Assembly: GCA_963724435.1 (NCBI GenBank)
Contig: CAVRUN010000016.1
Coordinates: 35,037 to 99,036 of the forward strand
Direction of reading: 5' to 3'
DNA length: 64,000 nucleotides
From: AP-15 sp963724435
Lineage (GTDB): Bacteria; Pseudomonadota; Alphaproteobacteria; ATCC43930; CGMCC-115725
Below, in pieces: positions 36,461-45,156 of this stretch (position 1 is the stretch's first letter; each line of letters opens with the position of its first letter). The notes under the pieces are model-generated. The model did no database searches. It was not told where the DNA came from and saw nothing but the letters and a program-made list of their open reading frames with translations. A program made the translations under genes and the position numbers.

Positions 36461-36777
36461 TCCACGCGCTCGACAAAGATTTGGATCTTGCCGCCGCAGG
36501 CGAGGCCGACTTCCCAGGCCTGGTCGTCGCTGACGCCAAAATCGAGGAGCCGCGGTTTGCCGTCGCGGATCACCTCCTGCGCCTCTTGGACGACGGCCCC
36601 CTCGACACAGCCGCCCGACACCGAGCCGACCATGGCGCCCTTGTCATCGACCGCGAGCTTGGCGCCGACCGGCCGCGGGGAGGATCCCCAGGTGGTCACC
36701 ACCGTCGCCAACGCCACACCCGACCCGGCCTCGCGCCAACGCGCCGCCTGCTCGAGAATTTCCGCCGTATCGCTCAT
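36457..36777 (-). CDS. XdhC/CoxI N-terminal-domain protein
   Basis: 106 residues beginning MSDTAEILEQAARW, with the family core LATVVTTWGSSPRPVGAKLAV split by the GSVSGGCVEGAV motif and ending CGGKIQIFVE. The Cys in GGC and the CGG turn are the expected metal/sulfur-handling residues. It overlaps the XdhC Rossmann gene as ATGA. Its own start no longer overlaps coxE: a foreign gene lies between. Its first 14 codons and leader are duplicated at that gene's start. Confidence 0.92.
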   Translation of the reverse strand: MSDTAEILEQAARWREAGSGVALATVVTTWGSSPRPVGAKLAVDDKGAMVGSVSGGCVEGAVVQEAQEVIRDGKPRLLDFGVSDDQAWEVGLACGGKIQIFVERVE

Positions 36778-36790
36778 GCCGCCTTACTCC
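36751..36790. repeat. Direct repeat copy A (native xdhC start)
   Basis: 40 nt covering the xdhC start, its ribosome binding site and what looks like the degenerate last codons of coxE. It matches copy B at 37402-37440 in most positions, including GAGAATTTC and CTCATGCCGCCTT. Copy A carries one extra base just before the shared GGAG end, so the coxE-like reading there is broken. Confidence 0.8.
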
Positions 36791-36810
36791 GTTAAAGGGC
36801 CAATCGGTTC

Positions 36811-37428
36811 TTAACCTAGACACGCGAAATTTCTATAATATTGGGAGACGTCGAACACACTTGGCTCATCAAGCGTTTCGAATTTCCGTCCCTGTCGCCG
36901 GACGTACCAATGATTATCGTCGGAGTGTCCCTTCGATATGTAAACCTTGTATCTGTCCTCTCCGCTCCTCACGGACTGCCTCACGGCAGCTACAAAATCC
37001 GTGATTGGGAAAATAAAGATATCCCCTAGGTAGCGATTATCTCTTGATAAGACATAAGCCAAGTATAGTCCTTTACGATCTTCTAGGCCTTGAAGCTCCT
37101 TAGCTGTGAAGAATCGCCACGATGTGGTGCAAAAGAGTTTATGCTCCCACTTGGCCATAATTTCATAAAGCTTTCCATACTTAACTTGAACGTCGCGGTA
37201 CTCAACCGAATTTCCACGACGCCGGCGCAGAACAATATCTACCTTATCTACATCGAGGAAGTGGGTATAAGGGTGCCATTCATTCTGAAAGAACTCGAAT
37301 TTCGCCAGCGTTTCGCCCAATACCTCATAGTGTCCCGCTTTTTGTTTCTTCAACTGGTCACTGAGGACGTCGTCCTGCGACGCGAACCTAGAAGCGGCTT
37401 CGTCGAGAATTTCTGCAGCATGGCTCAT
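36811..37428 (-). CDS. Putative PD-(D/E)XK-type nuclease or unknown protein inserted in cox operon
   Basis: 205 residues, not recognised as a named family. The pattern HFLDVDKVDIVLRRR, then VEYRDVQVKYGKLYE, is suggestive of a PD-(D/E)XK nuclease core (Asp, then QVK). The rest is rich in aromatic and charged residues. The first 14 residues (MSHAAEILDEAASR) instead resemble the xdhC N-terminus. Composition is clearly more AT-rich than the flanking genes. Its ATG overlaps the coxE stop as ATGA. It lies between direct repeats that duplicate the coxE/xdhC junction, so it was probably acquired. Confidence 0.65.
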   Translation of the reverse strand: MSHAAEILDEAASRFASQDDVLSDQLKKQKAGHYEVLGETLAKFEFFQNEWHPYTHFLDVDKVDIVLRRRRGNSVEYRDVQVKYGKLYEIMAKWEHKLFCTTSWRFFTAKELQGLEDRKGLYLAYVLSRDNRYLGDIFIFPITDFVAAVRQSVRSGEDRYKVYISKGHSDDNHWYVRRQGRKFETLDEPSVFDVSQYYRNFACLG

Positions 37429-37440
37429 GCCGCCTTCTCC
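37402..37440. repeat. Direct repeat copy B (coxE end / inserted gene start)
   Basis: 39 nt that include the last codons of coxE, the overlapping ATGA and the first dozen codons of the inserted gene. Closely similar to copy A at 36751-36790. The pair brackets the foreign gene. Confidence 0.8.
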
Positions 37441-38609
37441 TGATAATGCCGCAAGACCGGTGTCGCCGGCCCACGCCGCGCCGGGGCCGCGCTCAATGCC
37501 CCGATCAGCTCTTCGAGGCTGACGAGATTGTGCACCGGACGGAACTCGTCGACATAAGGCATCATCGCCCGCATACCGAGTGATCTTGGCTCGAAGCCCT
37601 CATAGCGCAACAGCGGGTTCAGCCAGATCAAGCGGCGGCACGAGCGGTGCAGCCGGTCCATTTCACGGGCCAGCCCGGTGCCGGCGTCGCGGTCGAGCCC
37701 ATCGGTGATCAGCATGACGATCGCCCCCTGCCCCAACAGGCGGCGCGACCACAAGCGGTTGAACTCAGCAATCGAATGACCGATGCGGGTCCCGCCCGAC
37801 CAATCGGCGACCGCTTCGCCGACCCGATCCAAGGCGAGATCAACATCGCGAAAGCGCAGGTAGCGGGTGATGTTGGTCAGCCGGGTGCCAAAGACAAAGG
37901 TGTAAACCCGGTCACGGTCGTTGGTGACGGTGTGCATGAAATGCAGAAAGATGCGGCTGTACCGGCTCATCGATCCCGAGATGTCGCACAACACCACAAG
38001 CGGCGGCGGCCGGCGGCGCGGGCTCTTGCGCTTTAATTCGATCAGCCCGCCCGAGCGCAGCGCGGCACGCAGAGTCGCGCGCAGATCGGCGCGAGCCCCG
38101 TGCCGATCAGGGGCAAAGCGTCGCGTCGGAATATCCTGCACCGGCAGGCGCAACCTGGAGATCGCGGCCTTGGCGCGCGCCAGTTCTTCAAGCGACATTT
38201 TCTCGAAATCCATGCCGCGCAGCTGCTCGCGGTCGGAAAACGTCATGACCGCATCGATCTCGGTGTCGACCTCCTCGGGCTCACCCGCCGGTTCGTCGCG
38301 GTTGGGGTGCAATGCCTCGGCGAGCCGCCGCGCCATTTCGGCGCCGCGATCCTCCTCCCCGGGAACGCGCATTTCCGGCAGCACCAGCGCCATCATCTTT
38401 TTCAAGAGGTCCGGGTTGCGCCAGAAGACGTGAAATGCCTGGTCAAAGATCAGCCGCTGGTCCGGCCGGTTCACAAACACCGCGTGCAACGTCCAGTAGA
38501 AGTCGCGGCGGTCAGTGATGCCGATTGTCCGAACCGCCTCGACAGCGTCGATGACCTTGCCCGGGCCGACCGGCAATCCGGCGGCACGCAAGGTGCGCGC
38601 AAAATGCAT
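37425..38609 (-). CDS. CoxE-like VWA-domain protein
   Basis: About 394 residues from the ATG at 38609. The N-terminal half has the CoxE landmark RRDFYWTLHAVFVNR; the C-terminal VWA domain carries the MIDAS motif DISGSMSRYS, with SGGTRIG and LITDGLDRD. CoxE acts with the MoxR/CoxD ATPase to insert or mature the metal centre of CO-dehydrogenase-type enzymes. The start is uncertain: a TTG at 38726 would include a palindromic repeat in the coding region, and neither start has a good ribosome binding site. Confidence 0.88.
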   Translation of the reverse strand: MHFARTLRAAGLPVGPGKVIDAVEAVRTIGITDRRDFYWTLHAVFVNRPDQRLIFDQAFHVFWRNPDLLKKMMALVLPEMRVPGEEDRGAEMARRLAEALHPNRDEPAGEPEEVDTEIDAVMTFSDREQLRGMDFEKMSLEELARAKAAISRLRLPVQDIPTRRFAPDRHGARADLRATLRAALRSGGLIELKRKSPRRRPPPLVVLCDISGSMSRYSRIFLHFMHTVTNDRDRVYTFVFGTRLTNITRYLRFRDVDLALDRVGEAVADWSGGTRIGHSIAEFNRLWSRRLLGQGAIVMLITDGLDRDAGTGLAREMDRLHRSCRRLIWLNPLLRYEGFEPRSLGMRAMMPYVDEFRPVHNLVSLEELIGALSAAPARRGPATPVLRHYQEKAA

Positions 38610-38645
38610 CAGGTTGGCGAGCAGCCGGCCGTGCGGCGCAGACGG

Positions 38646-38712
38646 CCCCTCACCCGCCCGCTGATGCGGGTCCCTCCCCTTCCCCGCACGCGGGAAAAGG
38701 GGTGGGGTGAGG
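38646..38712. repeat. Palindromic intergenic repeat of Rhizobiales type
   Basis: A 67-nt unit framed by CCTCACCC and GGGTGAGG, with two internal hairpins (CCCGC tgat GCGGG at 38657-38670; CCCGC ac GCGGG at 38683-38694) and a purine-rich GGGAAAAGGGG side. Such units occur in many copies in alphaproteobacterial genomes. It sits between moxR and the core of coxE, in the coxE 5' region. Only one copy was seen in the window. Confidence 0.7.
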
Positions 38713-38745
38713 CGCTGATCAGTCAAGCTGCACCAAGAATTGTTG

Positions 38746-39672
38746 CTAAGCCGCGGCGGCCGCTTCGGCCTTGATTTGGTCGAGAAGGCGAGCGGCCTCG
38801 CTGCCCTGAATGCGGGCGATGTCGTCTTGGTATTTGAGCAATACACCCAAAGTGTCGTTGATCGCCTGCGGCGTCAGTTCGAGCACGTCGAGCTGCATCA
38901 GCGCCTCGGTCCAATCGATGGTTTCGGCGATGCCTGGCAGCTTGAACAGATCCATCGACCGCAATTTCTGGACAAATCCGACGACCTGCTGCGACAGGTG
39001 CTCGCTGGCTCCGGGCGCCTTGCGCTTGAGGATTTCGAGTTCGCGCGCCGCACTCGGGTAATCGACCCAATAGTAAAAGCAGCGCCGCTTCAACGCGTCG
39101 TGGATCTCGCGCGTACGGTTCGAAGTGATTATGACGATCGGCGGATGCTCGGCGCGGATTGTGCCGATCTCCGGGATCGTCACCTGGAAATCGGACAGGA
39201 TTTCGAGAAGAAAAGCTTCGAATGGTTCATCGGTGCGATCAAGCTCGTCGATCAGCAACACCGGCGCGCCGGCGATGTCGGGCTCCAACGCCTGTAATAG
39301 CGGGCGCTTGATCAAAAACCGGTCGGAAAAGATCGTGCTTTCGATTTCGCCGCGATCCTCCTCAGCCGCTTCGGCAAGGCGGATCTCGATCATCTGCCGC
39401 GCGTAGTCCCACTCATAAACGGCTGAGGCGACATCAAGCCCCTCATAGCATTGCAGGCGGATCAGCCGGCGATGCAGCGCGGTTGCCAAGACTTTGGCGA
39501 TTTCGGTTTTCCCGACCCCGGCTTCGCCTTCGAGAAATAGCGGCCGGTTCAAATGCAGCGCCAAATGGACCGCCGTCGCCAGGCTGCGGTCCGCGATGTA
39601 ATCGGCGCTGCCGAGCATCGCGAGGGTCGCATCTACAGAGGCCGGGAGTTTGGCAGGGTTGGCAACATCCAT
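38746..39672 (-). CDS. MoxR-family AAA+ ATPase (CoxD-like)
   Basis: About 308 residues from the ATG at 39672. Walker A is GEAGVGKTEIAK, Walker B is LLIDELDRTD, sensor 1 is ITSNRTRE and the arginine finger region is DALKRRCFYYW. MoxR ATPases with VWA partners act as chaperones for metalloenzyme assembly. It is the first gene of the maturation operon. The frame is open upstream to 39831, but the extra residues are not family-like. Confidence 0.93.
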   Translation of the reverse strand: MDVANPAKLPASVDATLAMLGSADYIADRSLATAVHLALHLNRPLFLEGEAGVGKTEIAKVLATALHRRLIRLQCYEGLDVASAVYEWDYARQMIEIRLAEAAEEDRGEIESTIFSDRFLIKRPLLQALEPDIAGAPVLLIDELDRTDEPFEAFLLEILSDFQVTIPEIGTIRAEHPPIVIITSNRTREIHDALKRRCFYYWVDYPSAARELEILKRKAPGASEHLSQQVVGFVQKLRSMDLFKLPGIAETIDWTEALMQLDVLELTPQAINDTLGVLLKYQDDIARIQGSEAARLLDQIKAEAAAAA

Positions 39673-39820
39673 CGCAGCAGAATTCAAATCCAAAAGAAAT
39701 CCTCTCCCGACGACTGAGATGACCGAGGCAAAGCCCGTAGGCCGCTGTGCCTGCTTCGTACATTGCAAACTTAATAGGTCGATACCCCGGATGCCACCCG
39801 CCGGGGGATGACCCTCGGCA

Positions 39821-40210
39821 CTAAGGGGCACGCACCTGCACTCTCGCCAAGCGAGCCGCCGCTACCGCCAGCCGCCGATCGAAGCTAATAAAGGCCTCGC
39901 ATTCGCCAGCCTTAGCCAAATGCAAAGCGTCTGCAAAATCCATCCCACGCTCCATCCAGTCCAGAGCCAACGCGATCAGAGCCGGATCTTCAACAGATAC
40001 CTGTGACAGCCCGGCAAAGGCTCGGATCGCCGGAGCAATTTGACTGGTCGCGAAACCGTAGGCGCTGCGCAGCACCCACTCGGTCTCCAATACGACCGTC
40101 GTGCATACGAATACTTCAGCGCCTTCGATTAACGCCTTTGCCCTTGCGGATTGCTCGGGGTGATCGGCGGTCAAATAGCGCACCACCAAGTTAGTATCGA
40201 TCGCGAGCAT
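39821..40210 (-). CDS. vapC: PIN-domain toxin VapC
   Basis: 129 residues with the acidic PIN catalytic residues in order: MLAIDTNLVVRYL, an ETEW motif, MDFADALHLA and FDRRLAV. It acts as a metal-dependent ribonuclease against tRNA or rRNA in the VapBC family. Its start overlaps the end of the antitoxin gene by about 20 nt, as usual. An alternative GTG one codon upstream (40213) is possible. Confidence 0.92.
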   Translation of the reverse strand: MLAIDTNLVVRYLTADHPEQSARAKALIEGAEVFVCTTVVLETEWVLRSAYGFATSQIAPAIRAFAGLSQVSVEDPALIALALDWMERGMDFADALHLAKAGECEAFISFDRRLAVAAARLARVQVRAP

Positions 40211-40472
40211 CACGCCGCTTCACTTCGGCGGCGATCGCCGCGTCCATTTCCTCCAATGTCTTCGGCCCGCCTGGCGACGCAAGAGAGCCAAAAACATTTT
40301 CGGGCCGCGTCGGCGGAAAACACAGCAGCGGCCGCAGCAATATCCCCTCGGGCGTGTCTTCGATGGTTAGCCGCGTTCCCGGCCCCCAACCCCGGCGCTG
40401 GCGGATTGACTTTGGCAATATGACCTGCCCCTTGGTCGACACGGTCGTGGTCACGAGCGCAGAAGACGTCAT
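40191..40472 (-). CDS. vapB: AbrB-type antitoxin VapB
   Basis: 93 residues. The N-terminal swapped-hairpin AbrB domain is VSTKGQVILPKSIRQ followed by GTRLTIEDT; the C-terminal helix (TLEEMDAAIAAEVKRR) would wrap the toxin. The pair autoregulates by binding its own promoter upstream of 40472. The open frame continues far upstream over the gluconolactonase gene, but the ATG at 40472 and the domain boundary show the true start. Confidence 0.9.
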   Translation of the reverse strand: MTSSALVTTTVSTKGQVILPKSIRQRRGWGPGTRLTIEDTPEGILLRPLLCFPPTRPENVFGSLASPGGPKTLEEMDAAIAAEVKRRDARDRY

Positions 40473-40691
40473 AGCCGCCTCAGGTAAGACTTTGGTAAGA
40501 TAAGCGGCGCGCGCTCGATGCACAAGCGACGGGAAGAGGGCGCGAACTCGGGGGCAGCAATGGATGGCGTTCGCCGCGTCGCGTTCGCCGTGCTCCCTAA
40601 TGATCCTGAGGGGTCTCGCTCGAATAGACAGGTGGATAGCTCGCGCGGTAGCCTCGCCTCTGAGCAAACGCCGCTGATGGGAGGGGACGAG

Positions 40692-41561
40692 ATGGCCGGA
40701 CTTGATACGGTATTGGAAACGACCGATGCGCAACGGCCGGCGACCGGTTTTGTATTTACCGAGGGACCGCTGTGGCACCCCGACGATTTCTATTATTTCG
40801 CCGATGTGCGCGCGAGCAAGTTCTACCGGCTGAAGCTGGGGCAATCGCCTGAAACAGTGCGGAGCGACACCGGCGAGGGCAACGGCACGACCTTTGACCT
40901 GCAAGGTCGCTTCGTTATTTGCGAGGGCGGCAACCGCCGCGTCACCCGCTGGTCCGACGACCACCACAGTGAAGTCGTCATGGACCGCTACGAGGGCCAG
41001 CGCATCAATCGGCCAAACGATGTCGTCTGCAAATCGGACGGCACCATCTGGTTTACCGATCCCGGATTGCGGGTGCCTCTCGCCGACAAGGAACTCGCGC
41101 ATTCCGGCGTCTACGCTGTCAAACCGGACGGAACGAACCGTCTCGTTGCTGAATTCGAGTATCCGAACGGTCTCGCCTTTTCGCCGGATGAGCGAGTGCT
41201 GTACGTCGCCAATACCCGTTACGCCCAATACATCCACGCGATCGAACTCGACAGCGCTGGCAATATGGTCAAACGGCGGATCTTTGCCGACATGTCCTCG
41301 GATGATACCGATGGCGTGCCAGATGGCATGAAGGTCGACCTACAGGGCAACGTCTACTGCACCGGCCCCGGCGGCACCTGGGTCTTCGCCCCCGACGGCT
41401 CGCGGCTCGGGATCATCCGCACGCCCGAGGTGCCGGCGAACCTCGCTTTTGGCGGGCCCGATCTGAAGACGATCTTTTTCACCGCGCGCACCTCGGTCTA
41501 CACCTTGCGCGGCAAAATCCCGGGCCAGCCGCATCCGTGGTACCGTCTGCGTGCGAAATAA
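40692..41561 (+). CDS. SMP-30/gluconolactonase-family protein
   Basis: 289 residues from the ATG at 40692, which follows GGAGGGG by 6 nt. Beta-propeller landmarks: the metal-ligand Glu in FTEGPLWHP, the Asn/Asp in INRPNDVVCKSDGTIWFTDPG, YPNGLAFSP and a DGMKVDLQGNVY turn with the catalytic Asp. It hydrolyses lactones. It is 18 nt ahead of an LLM monooxygenase gene, so it may open the lactone made by that enzyme, in a Baeyer-Villiger-like scheme. Confidence 0.9.
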   Translation: MAGLDTVLETTDAQRPATGFVFTEGPLWHPDDFYYFADVRASKFYRLKLGQSPETVRSDTGEGNGTTFDLQGRFVICEGGNRRVTRWSDDHHSEVVMDRYEGQRINRPNDVVCKSDGTIWFTDPGLRVPLADKELAHSGVYAVKPDGTNRLVAEFEYPNGLAFSPDERVLYVANTRYAQYIHAIELDSAGNMVKRRIFADMSSDDTDGVPDGMKVDLQGNVYCTGPGGTWVFAPDGSRLGIIRTPEVPANLAFGGPDLKTIFFTARTSVYTLRGKIPGQPHPWYRLRAK

Positions 41562-41578
41562 CGCCGAGGAGAACCCCC

Positions 41579-42718
41579 ATGAAAGTCGGCATTGCGCTCA
41601 ATATGCTATCGGAACCCGGCCGGACCGATGTGGATGTCGTATCGGATCATCTGGCGATGGGCGATCTCGCCGAGCCGCTCGGCTTCGACTCGCTGTTCGC
41701 GCTCGAGCATCATTTCACCGGGTACGCGATGTCGCCGGCGCCGCTCGAATTACTCGCCTATTTCGCCGGCCGCACCAAGCGGATCAAGTTTGGGACCTCG
41801 GTTATCGTGCTGCCGTGGCACGACCCGATCCGTGTCGCCGAGGGCATCGCGCTCCTCGACATTTTAAGTAACGGACGGTGCCTGTTCGGCTTTGGCCGCG
41901 GTGCGGCGAGCGTCGAGTATGCGGGGTTCCGCATCCCGATGGGCGAAGCCCGCGCCCGCTTTGCCGAGTCCGCTCAACTGATCCGCAAGGCGCTGCACGA
42001 ACCCGAATTCGAGTGGCAGGGCGAGTTCTACCAGATCCCGCGCACCTCGATCCGGCCGCGCCCGATCTCCAATCCCGAGGAACGCTTTTACGCCTCATCG
42101 GTCAGTCCGGAATCGGCCGAGATCATGGCCAAGCTCGGTTTTGGCATTCTCGTCGTCATGCAAAACGAATGGCCCAAGGCAGCCGAGAACATCGTCGCCT
42201 ATCGCGAGATCGCGCACAGCGTCGGCCATAACCCGCCGCCGCCAATCATCCTGACCAATGTTTCCTGTGCCGAGAGCCGCGAAGAGGCGCATGACCGGGC
42301 AATGATCTGGCTCGGCAAGAAGTGGGAGTCGATCGACAACCACTACCATTTTTCCGACGGGCATCTCGCCACGGTCAAAGGCTACGAGACTTACGGCAAG
42401 ATGGCCAAGACCTATGCCCGACTGCAAAGTGAGGAAGAACGCGTCCGGGCGACCGAGTTCTATGTCAAGATCCAGATCGTCGGCACGCCCGACGACTGCA
42501 TCCAGCAGATCGCGGAATTGCAGCGCGTGACCGGGACCGATCATCTCGTGACCGAATTCTCGTTCGGCGGCATCCCGCATCACGAGGCCGACAAGAACAT
42601 GAAATTGTTCGCGAGCCGGGTTTTGCCGGTGTTGCAACAGGACGGCGCCTTCGCGACGCCGCCGGCTCCGGTATTGCAAAAGTCCGCCGCCTCTCCCGAC
42701 CTGTTCGCCCCGGCTTAA
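41579..42718 (+). CDS. LLM-class flavin-dependent monooxygenase, third subgroup
   Basis: 379 residues; GAGGAG lies before the ATG. Landmarks: LFALEHHFTGYAMS, IKFGTSVIVLPWHDP, NGRCLFGFGRGA and, in the C-terminal half, EFYVKIQIVGTPDDCIQQ. It differs clearly from subgroups A and B in the insertion around YHFSDGHLATVKGYE. It is coupled to the gluconolactonase gene and followed by a flavoprotein reductase gene, which could supply reduced flavin. Confidence 0.9.
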   Translation: MKVGIALNMLSEPGRTDVDVVSDHLAMGDLAEPLGFDSLFALEHHFTGYAMSPAPLELLAYFAGRTKRIKFGTSVIVLPWHDPIRVAEGIALLDILSNGRCLFGFGRGAASVEYAGFRIPMGEARARFAESAQLIRKALHEPEFEWQGEFYQIPRTSIRPRPISNPEERFYASSVSPESAEIMAKLGFGILVVMQNEWPKAAENIVAYREIAHSVGHNPPPPIILTNVSCAESREEAHDRAMIWLGKKWESIDNHYHFSDGHLATVKGYETYGKMAKTYARLQSEEERVRATEFYVKIQIVGTPDDCIQQIAELQRVTGTDHLVTEFSFGGIPHHEADKNMKLFASRVLPVLQQDGAFATPPAPVLQKSAASPDLFAPA

Positions 42719-42818
42719 GGCAGGAGGGCCCGCCGCGGCGATGGGAGAGAGAACGAACCCGGAAGGGAGGGTTGAGTGCTGGCCGCCCTCGGGAGCGAAA
42801 TTTTGATTAGAGGCGCCG

Positions 42819-44195
42819 ATGCCTGATTACGACGCGATCGTGATCGGCACTGGCCAGGCCGGGCCGTCGCTGGCGTTTCGGCTCGCCGGTGCCGGCATGA
42901 AGGTTGCTGTCGTCGAGCGTAATCTGGTCGGCGGCACTTGCGTCAACACCGGCTGCACCCCGACCAAGGCTCTTGTCGCGAGCGCCTATGCTGCGCAAAC
43001 GGCGCGGCGCGCGGCCGAGTACGGGGTCACGATCGCCGGCGCGGTCGGTGTCGACATGAAGCGGATCAAGGCACGCAAGGACGCGATCGTCGCCCAGTCG
43101 CGAGACGGTCTGACCTCCGCGCTCGAGAAGGCCTCAAACATCACCCTTATCCGCGGTCATGCTCGGTTCGTATCACCGCAGGAAATCGAAGTCGCCGGCC
43201 AGCGCCTTCGCGCCGAACGCATCTTTATCAATGTCGGCGGCCGGGCGCTGGTGCCGGCAATGCCCGGCGTCGACCAGGTTCCCCGTCTGACCAATTCGTC
43301 GATGATGGATGTCGATTTCCTGCCACGCCATTTGGTGATTATTGGGGGCAGCTATATCGGGCTTGAATTCGGCCAGATGTACTGCCGCTTTGGTAGCGAG
43401 GTGACGATCGTCGAGATGGCGCCGCGGCTGGTGCATCGCGAAGACGACGACGTGTCGGCGGCGATCAAGGACATCGTCGAGCGCGACGGTGTGAATGTCC
43501 GGCTGAACGCCGAGTGCATCAGTCTTGCAAAGCGCGGCAACGATATTGTCGCGACGGCCGACTGTACCGAGGGTCCTCCCGAGATCGTCGGGTCTCATGT
43601 GCTGCTCGCTGTCGGGCGCCGGCCCAATACCGACGATCTCGGGCTCGACAAGGCCGGCGTGCATCGCGACGAGCGCGGCTACATCACCGTCGATGACGAA
43701 CTCCGCACCAACGTCCCCGGAATTTGGGCGCTTGGCGACTGCAACGGCCGGGGCGCCTTCACCCACACCGCCTATAACGATTTCGAGATCGTCGCGGCGA
43801 ATTTGCTCGACCATGACCGACGCCGAGTCAGCGACCGCATCACGGCTTACGCGCTCTATACCGATCCGCCGTTGGGCCGCGTCGGCACGACGATGGCCGA
43901 GGCCCGGCAGAGCGGGCGCCGGGTAATGGTTGGCGAACGGCCAATGACGCGCGTGGCGCGAGCAATCGAAAAAGGCGAGACGCAGGGCTTTATGCGCATC
44001 CTTGTCGACGCAGACAGCAAAGAGATCCTCGGCGCATCCTTGCTCGGCACTGGCTGCGACGAAGCAGTCCACGCAATCATCGACCTGATGTACGCCAAAG
44101 CGCCGTACACCGTTATGCAGCGCGCGATGCACATCCACCCCACCGTCTCCGAGTTGTTGCCGACGATCCTCGGCGACCTCAAACCGCTCGATTAA
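42819..44195 (+). CDS. Pyridine nucleotide-disulfide oxidoreductase (mercuric reductase / Lpd-like)
   Basis: 458 residues. FAD motif VIGTGQAGPS, redox disulfide GGTCVNTGC, NAD(P) motif IIGGSYIGLEFG, FAD motif 2 GIWALGDCNGRG, and the dimer-interface His/Glu pair in HIHPTVSE. There is no N-terminal metal-binding domain and no C-terminal Cys pair, so mercuric reductase activity is unlikely. The substrate is unknown. It lies 100 nt after the LLM gene. Confidence 0.92.
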   Translation: MPDYDAIVIGTGQAGPSLAFRLAGAGMKVAVVERNLVGGTCVNTGCTPTKALVASAYAAQTARRAAEYGVTIAGAVGVDMKRIKARKDAIVAQSRDGLTSALEKASNITLIRGHARFVSPQEIEVAGQRLRAERIFINVGGRALVPAMPGVDQVPRLTNSSMMDVDFLPRHLVIIGGSYIGLEFGQMYCRFGSEVTIVEMAPRLVHREDDDVSAAIKDIVERDGVNVRLNAECISLAKRGNDIVATADCTEGPPEIVGSHVLLAVGRRPNTDDLGLDKAGVHRDERGYITVDDELRTNVPGIWALGDCNGRGAFTHTAYNDFEIVAANLLDHDRRRVSDRITAYALYTDPPLGRVGTTMAEARQSGRRVMVGERPMTRVARAIEKGETQGFMRILVDADSKEILGASLLGTGCDEAVHAIIDLMYAKAPYTVMQRAMHIHPTVSELLPTILGDLKPLD

Positions 44196-44386
44196 ATTTC
44201 GGCGTGCAGCCCCCGGCCGGCGAGGCGTAAGATGGACCCGGAACAGATCGAGCGCTTTGCTACCAAAGTGCTGCCATTATCGGCCGATCTCCGTTTCTGA
44301 TCCTGACCTAGTCTGCATCGGAACCCGTCGCGCGAGGCGGAGTTAGCTTCATGTGCGCAGCATGCACGACGATATTGGAGTCTGGG

Positions 44387-44971
44387 ATGAGAACGCTAAT
44401 CCTCGCCACGGTCTCGGCGATCGCCCTCGGCATCGTTGGCGCCGGCCCGCTTTATGCGCAAAACATGAACAACGCACCATCGACCAACCCAGCGCCAGCC
44501 GCAGAGCAGACGCCTTCGCCCGGGACAATGCAGCCGGCGACCCCGCAGGCGGGCAATGCGAGCCAGCAGACCTCGCCGTCGATGAGCGGCAACAATCTGT
44601 CCAACAATTCCGCTATGGCTAGCACTGCTCAGTCGAGCACGGACTGGCCGCGTCTTTCGCGCAACGACGTTGAGCAAATCCAGCAAAAGCTCAAGGCTGA
44701 AGGGCTCTATCGCGGCAGAATCGACGGTTTGGTCGGACCGGAAACCCAACACGCGCTGCGCGCTTTTCAGCGCCAACATGGTCTGCGTATGACGGCAACC
44801 CTCGATCCGCAGACCCTCAACAGCCTTATCGGTAACGGCGGCACGGGTACCGGCGTCGGTGTGGGCTCGAGCATGCCGCCCAATTCCGCAAATGACATGA
44901 ATATGCCGCCGTTGAGCAATGCCGGGGCCAGTGGTGGGTCCAACGGATCGACGCCGGCCAACCAGCGCTAA
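44387..44971 (+). CDS. Secreted peptidoglycan-binding-domain protein
   Basis: 194 residues from the ATG at 44387 (GGAG 6 nt upstream). A signal peptide ends near GPLYAQ. A low-complexity Asn/Ser/Pro-rich region follows, then a PG_binding_1 domain (VEQIQQKLKAEGLY, GLVGPETQHALRAFQ, about residues 98-155) and a Gly/Asn/Ser-rich tail. It is periplasmic, probably cell-wall associated. A strong terminator follows. Confidence 0.85.
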   Translation: MRTLILATVSAIALGIVGAGPLYAQNMNNAPSTNPAPAAEQTPSPGTMQPATPQAGNASQQTSPSMSGNNLSNNSAMASTAQSSTDWPRLSRNDVEQIQQKLKAEGLYRGRIDGLVGPETQHALRAFQRQHGLRMTATLDPQTLNSLIGNGGTGTGVGVGSSMPPNSANDMNMPPLSNAGASGGSNGSTPANQR

Positions 44972-44995
44972 TCGCTAAACTCGTAGGCGCAAGCC

Positions 44996-45023
44996 GCCCC
45001 GCCTCCTTGGCGGGGCTTTTTTT
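44996..45023 (+). terminator. Strong rho-independent terminator
   Basis: Perfect 8-bp stem GCCCCGCC/GGCGGGGC with a 5-nt loop followed by seven T residues, 25 nt after the peptidoglycan-binding protein's stop. Confidence 0.92.
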
Positions 45024-45156
45024 GCCCTCGCGCCGCGCAAGTCGAGGCTGCCGCCATCGCTTGTTGCATGCCTGGTGCGCTGCTCAGACGAGCGCTGGAC
45101 TCACCTGCAGCCCTTCGCCAAGCTCTGCCGAACCCGATGGTCAACGGAGTTTGGGG

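Noticed and set aside
40473..41237. Upstream extension of the vapB frame
   Set aside because: It is antisense to the gluconolactonase gene; the AbrB domain begins right after the ATG at 40472.
43173..44138. 321-codon minus-strand open frame under the disulfide oxidoreductase gene
   Set aside because: Asp/His/Arg-rich shadow with no start signal; the plus-strand protein has all family motifs.
44232..44300. 22-codon frame beginning MDPEQIERFATKV with GAGG upstream
   Set aside because: Could be a gene remnant, but it is too short to assign and nothing supports expression.
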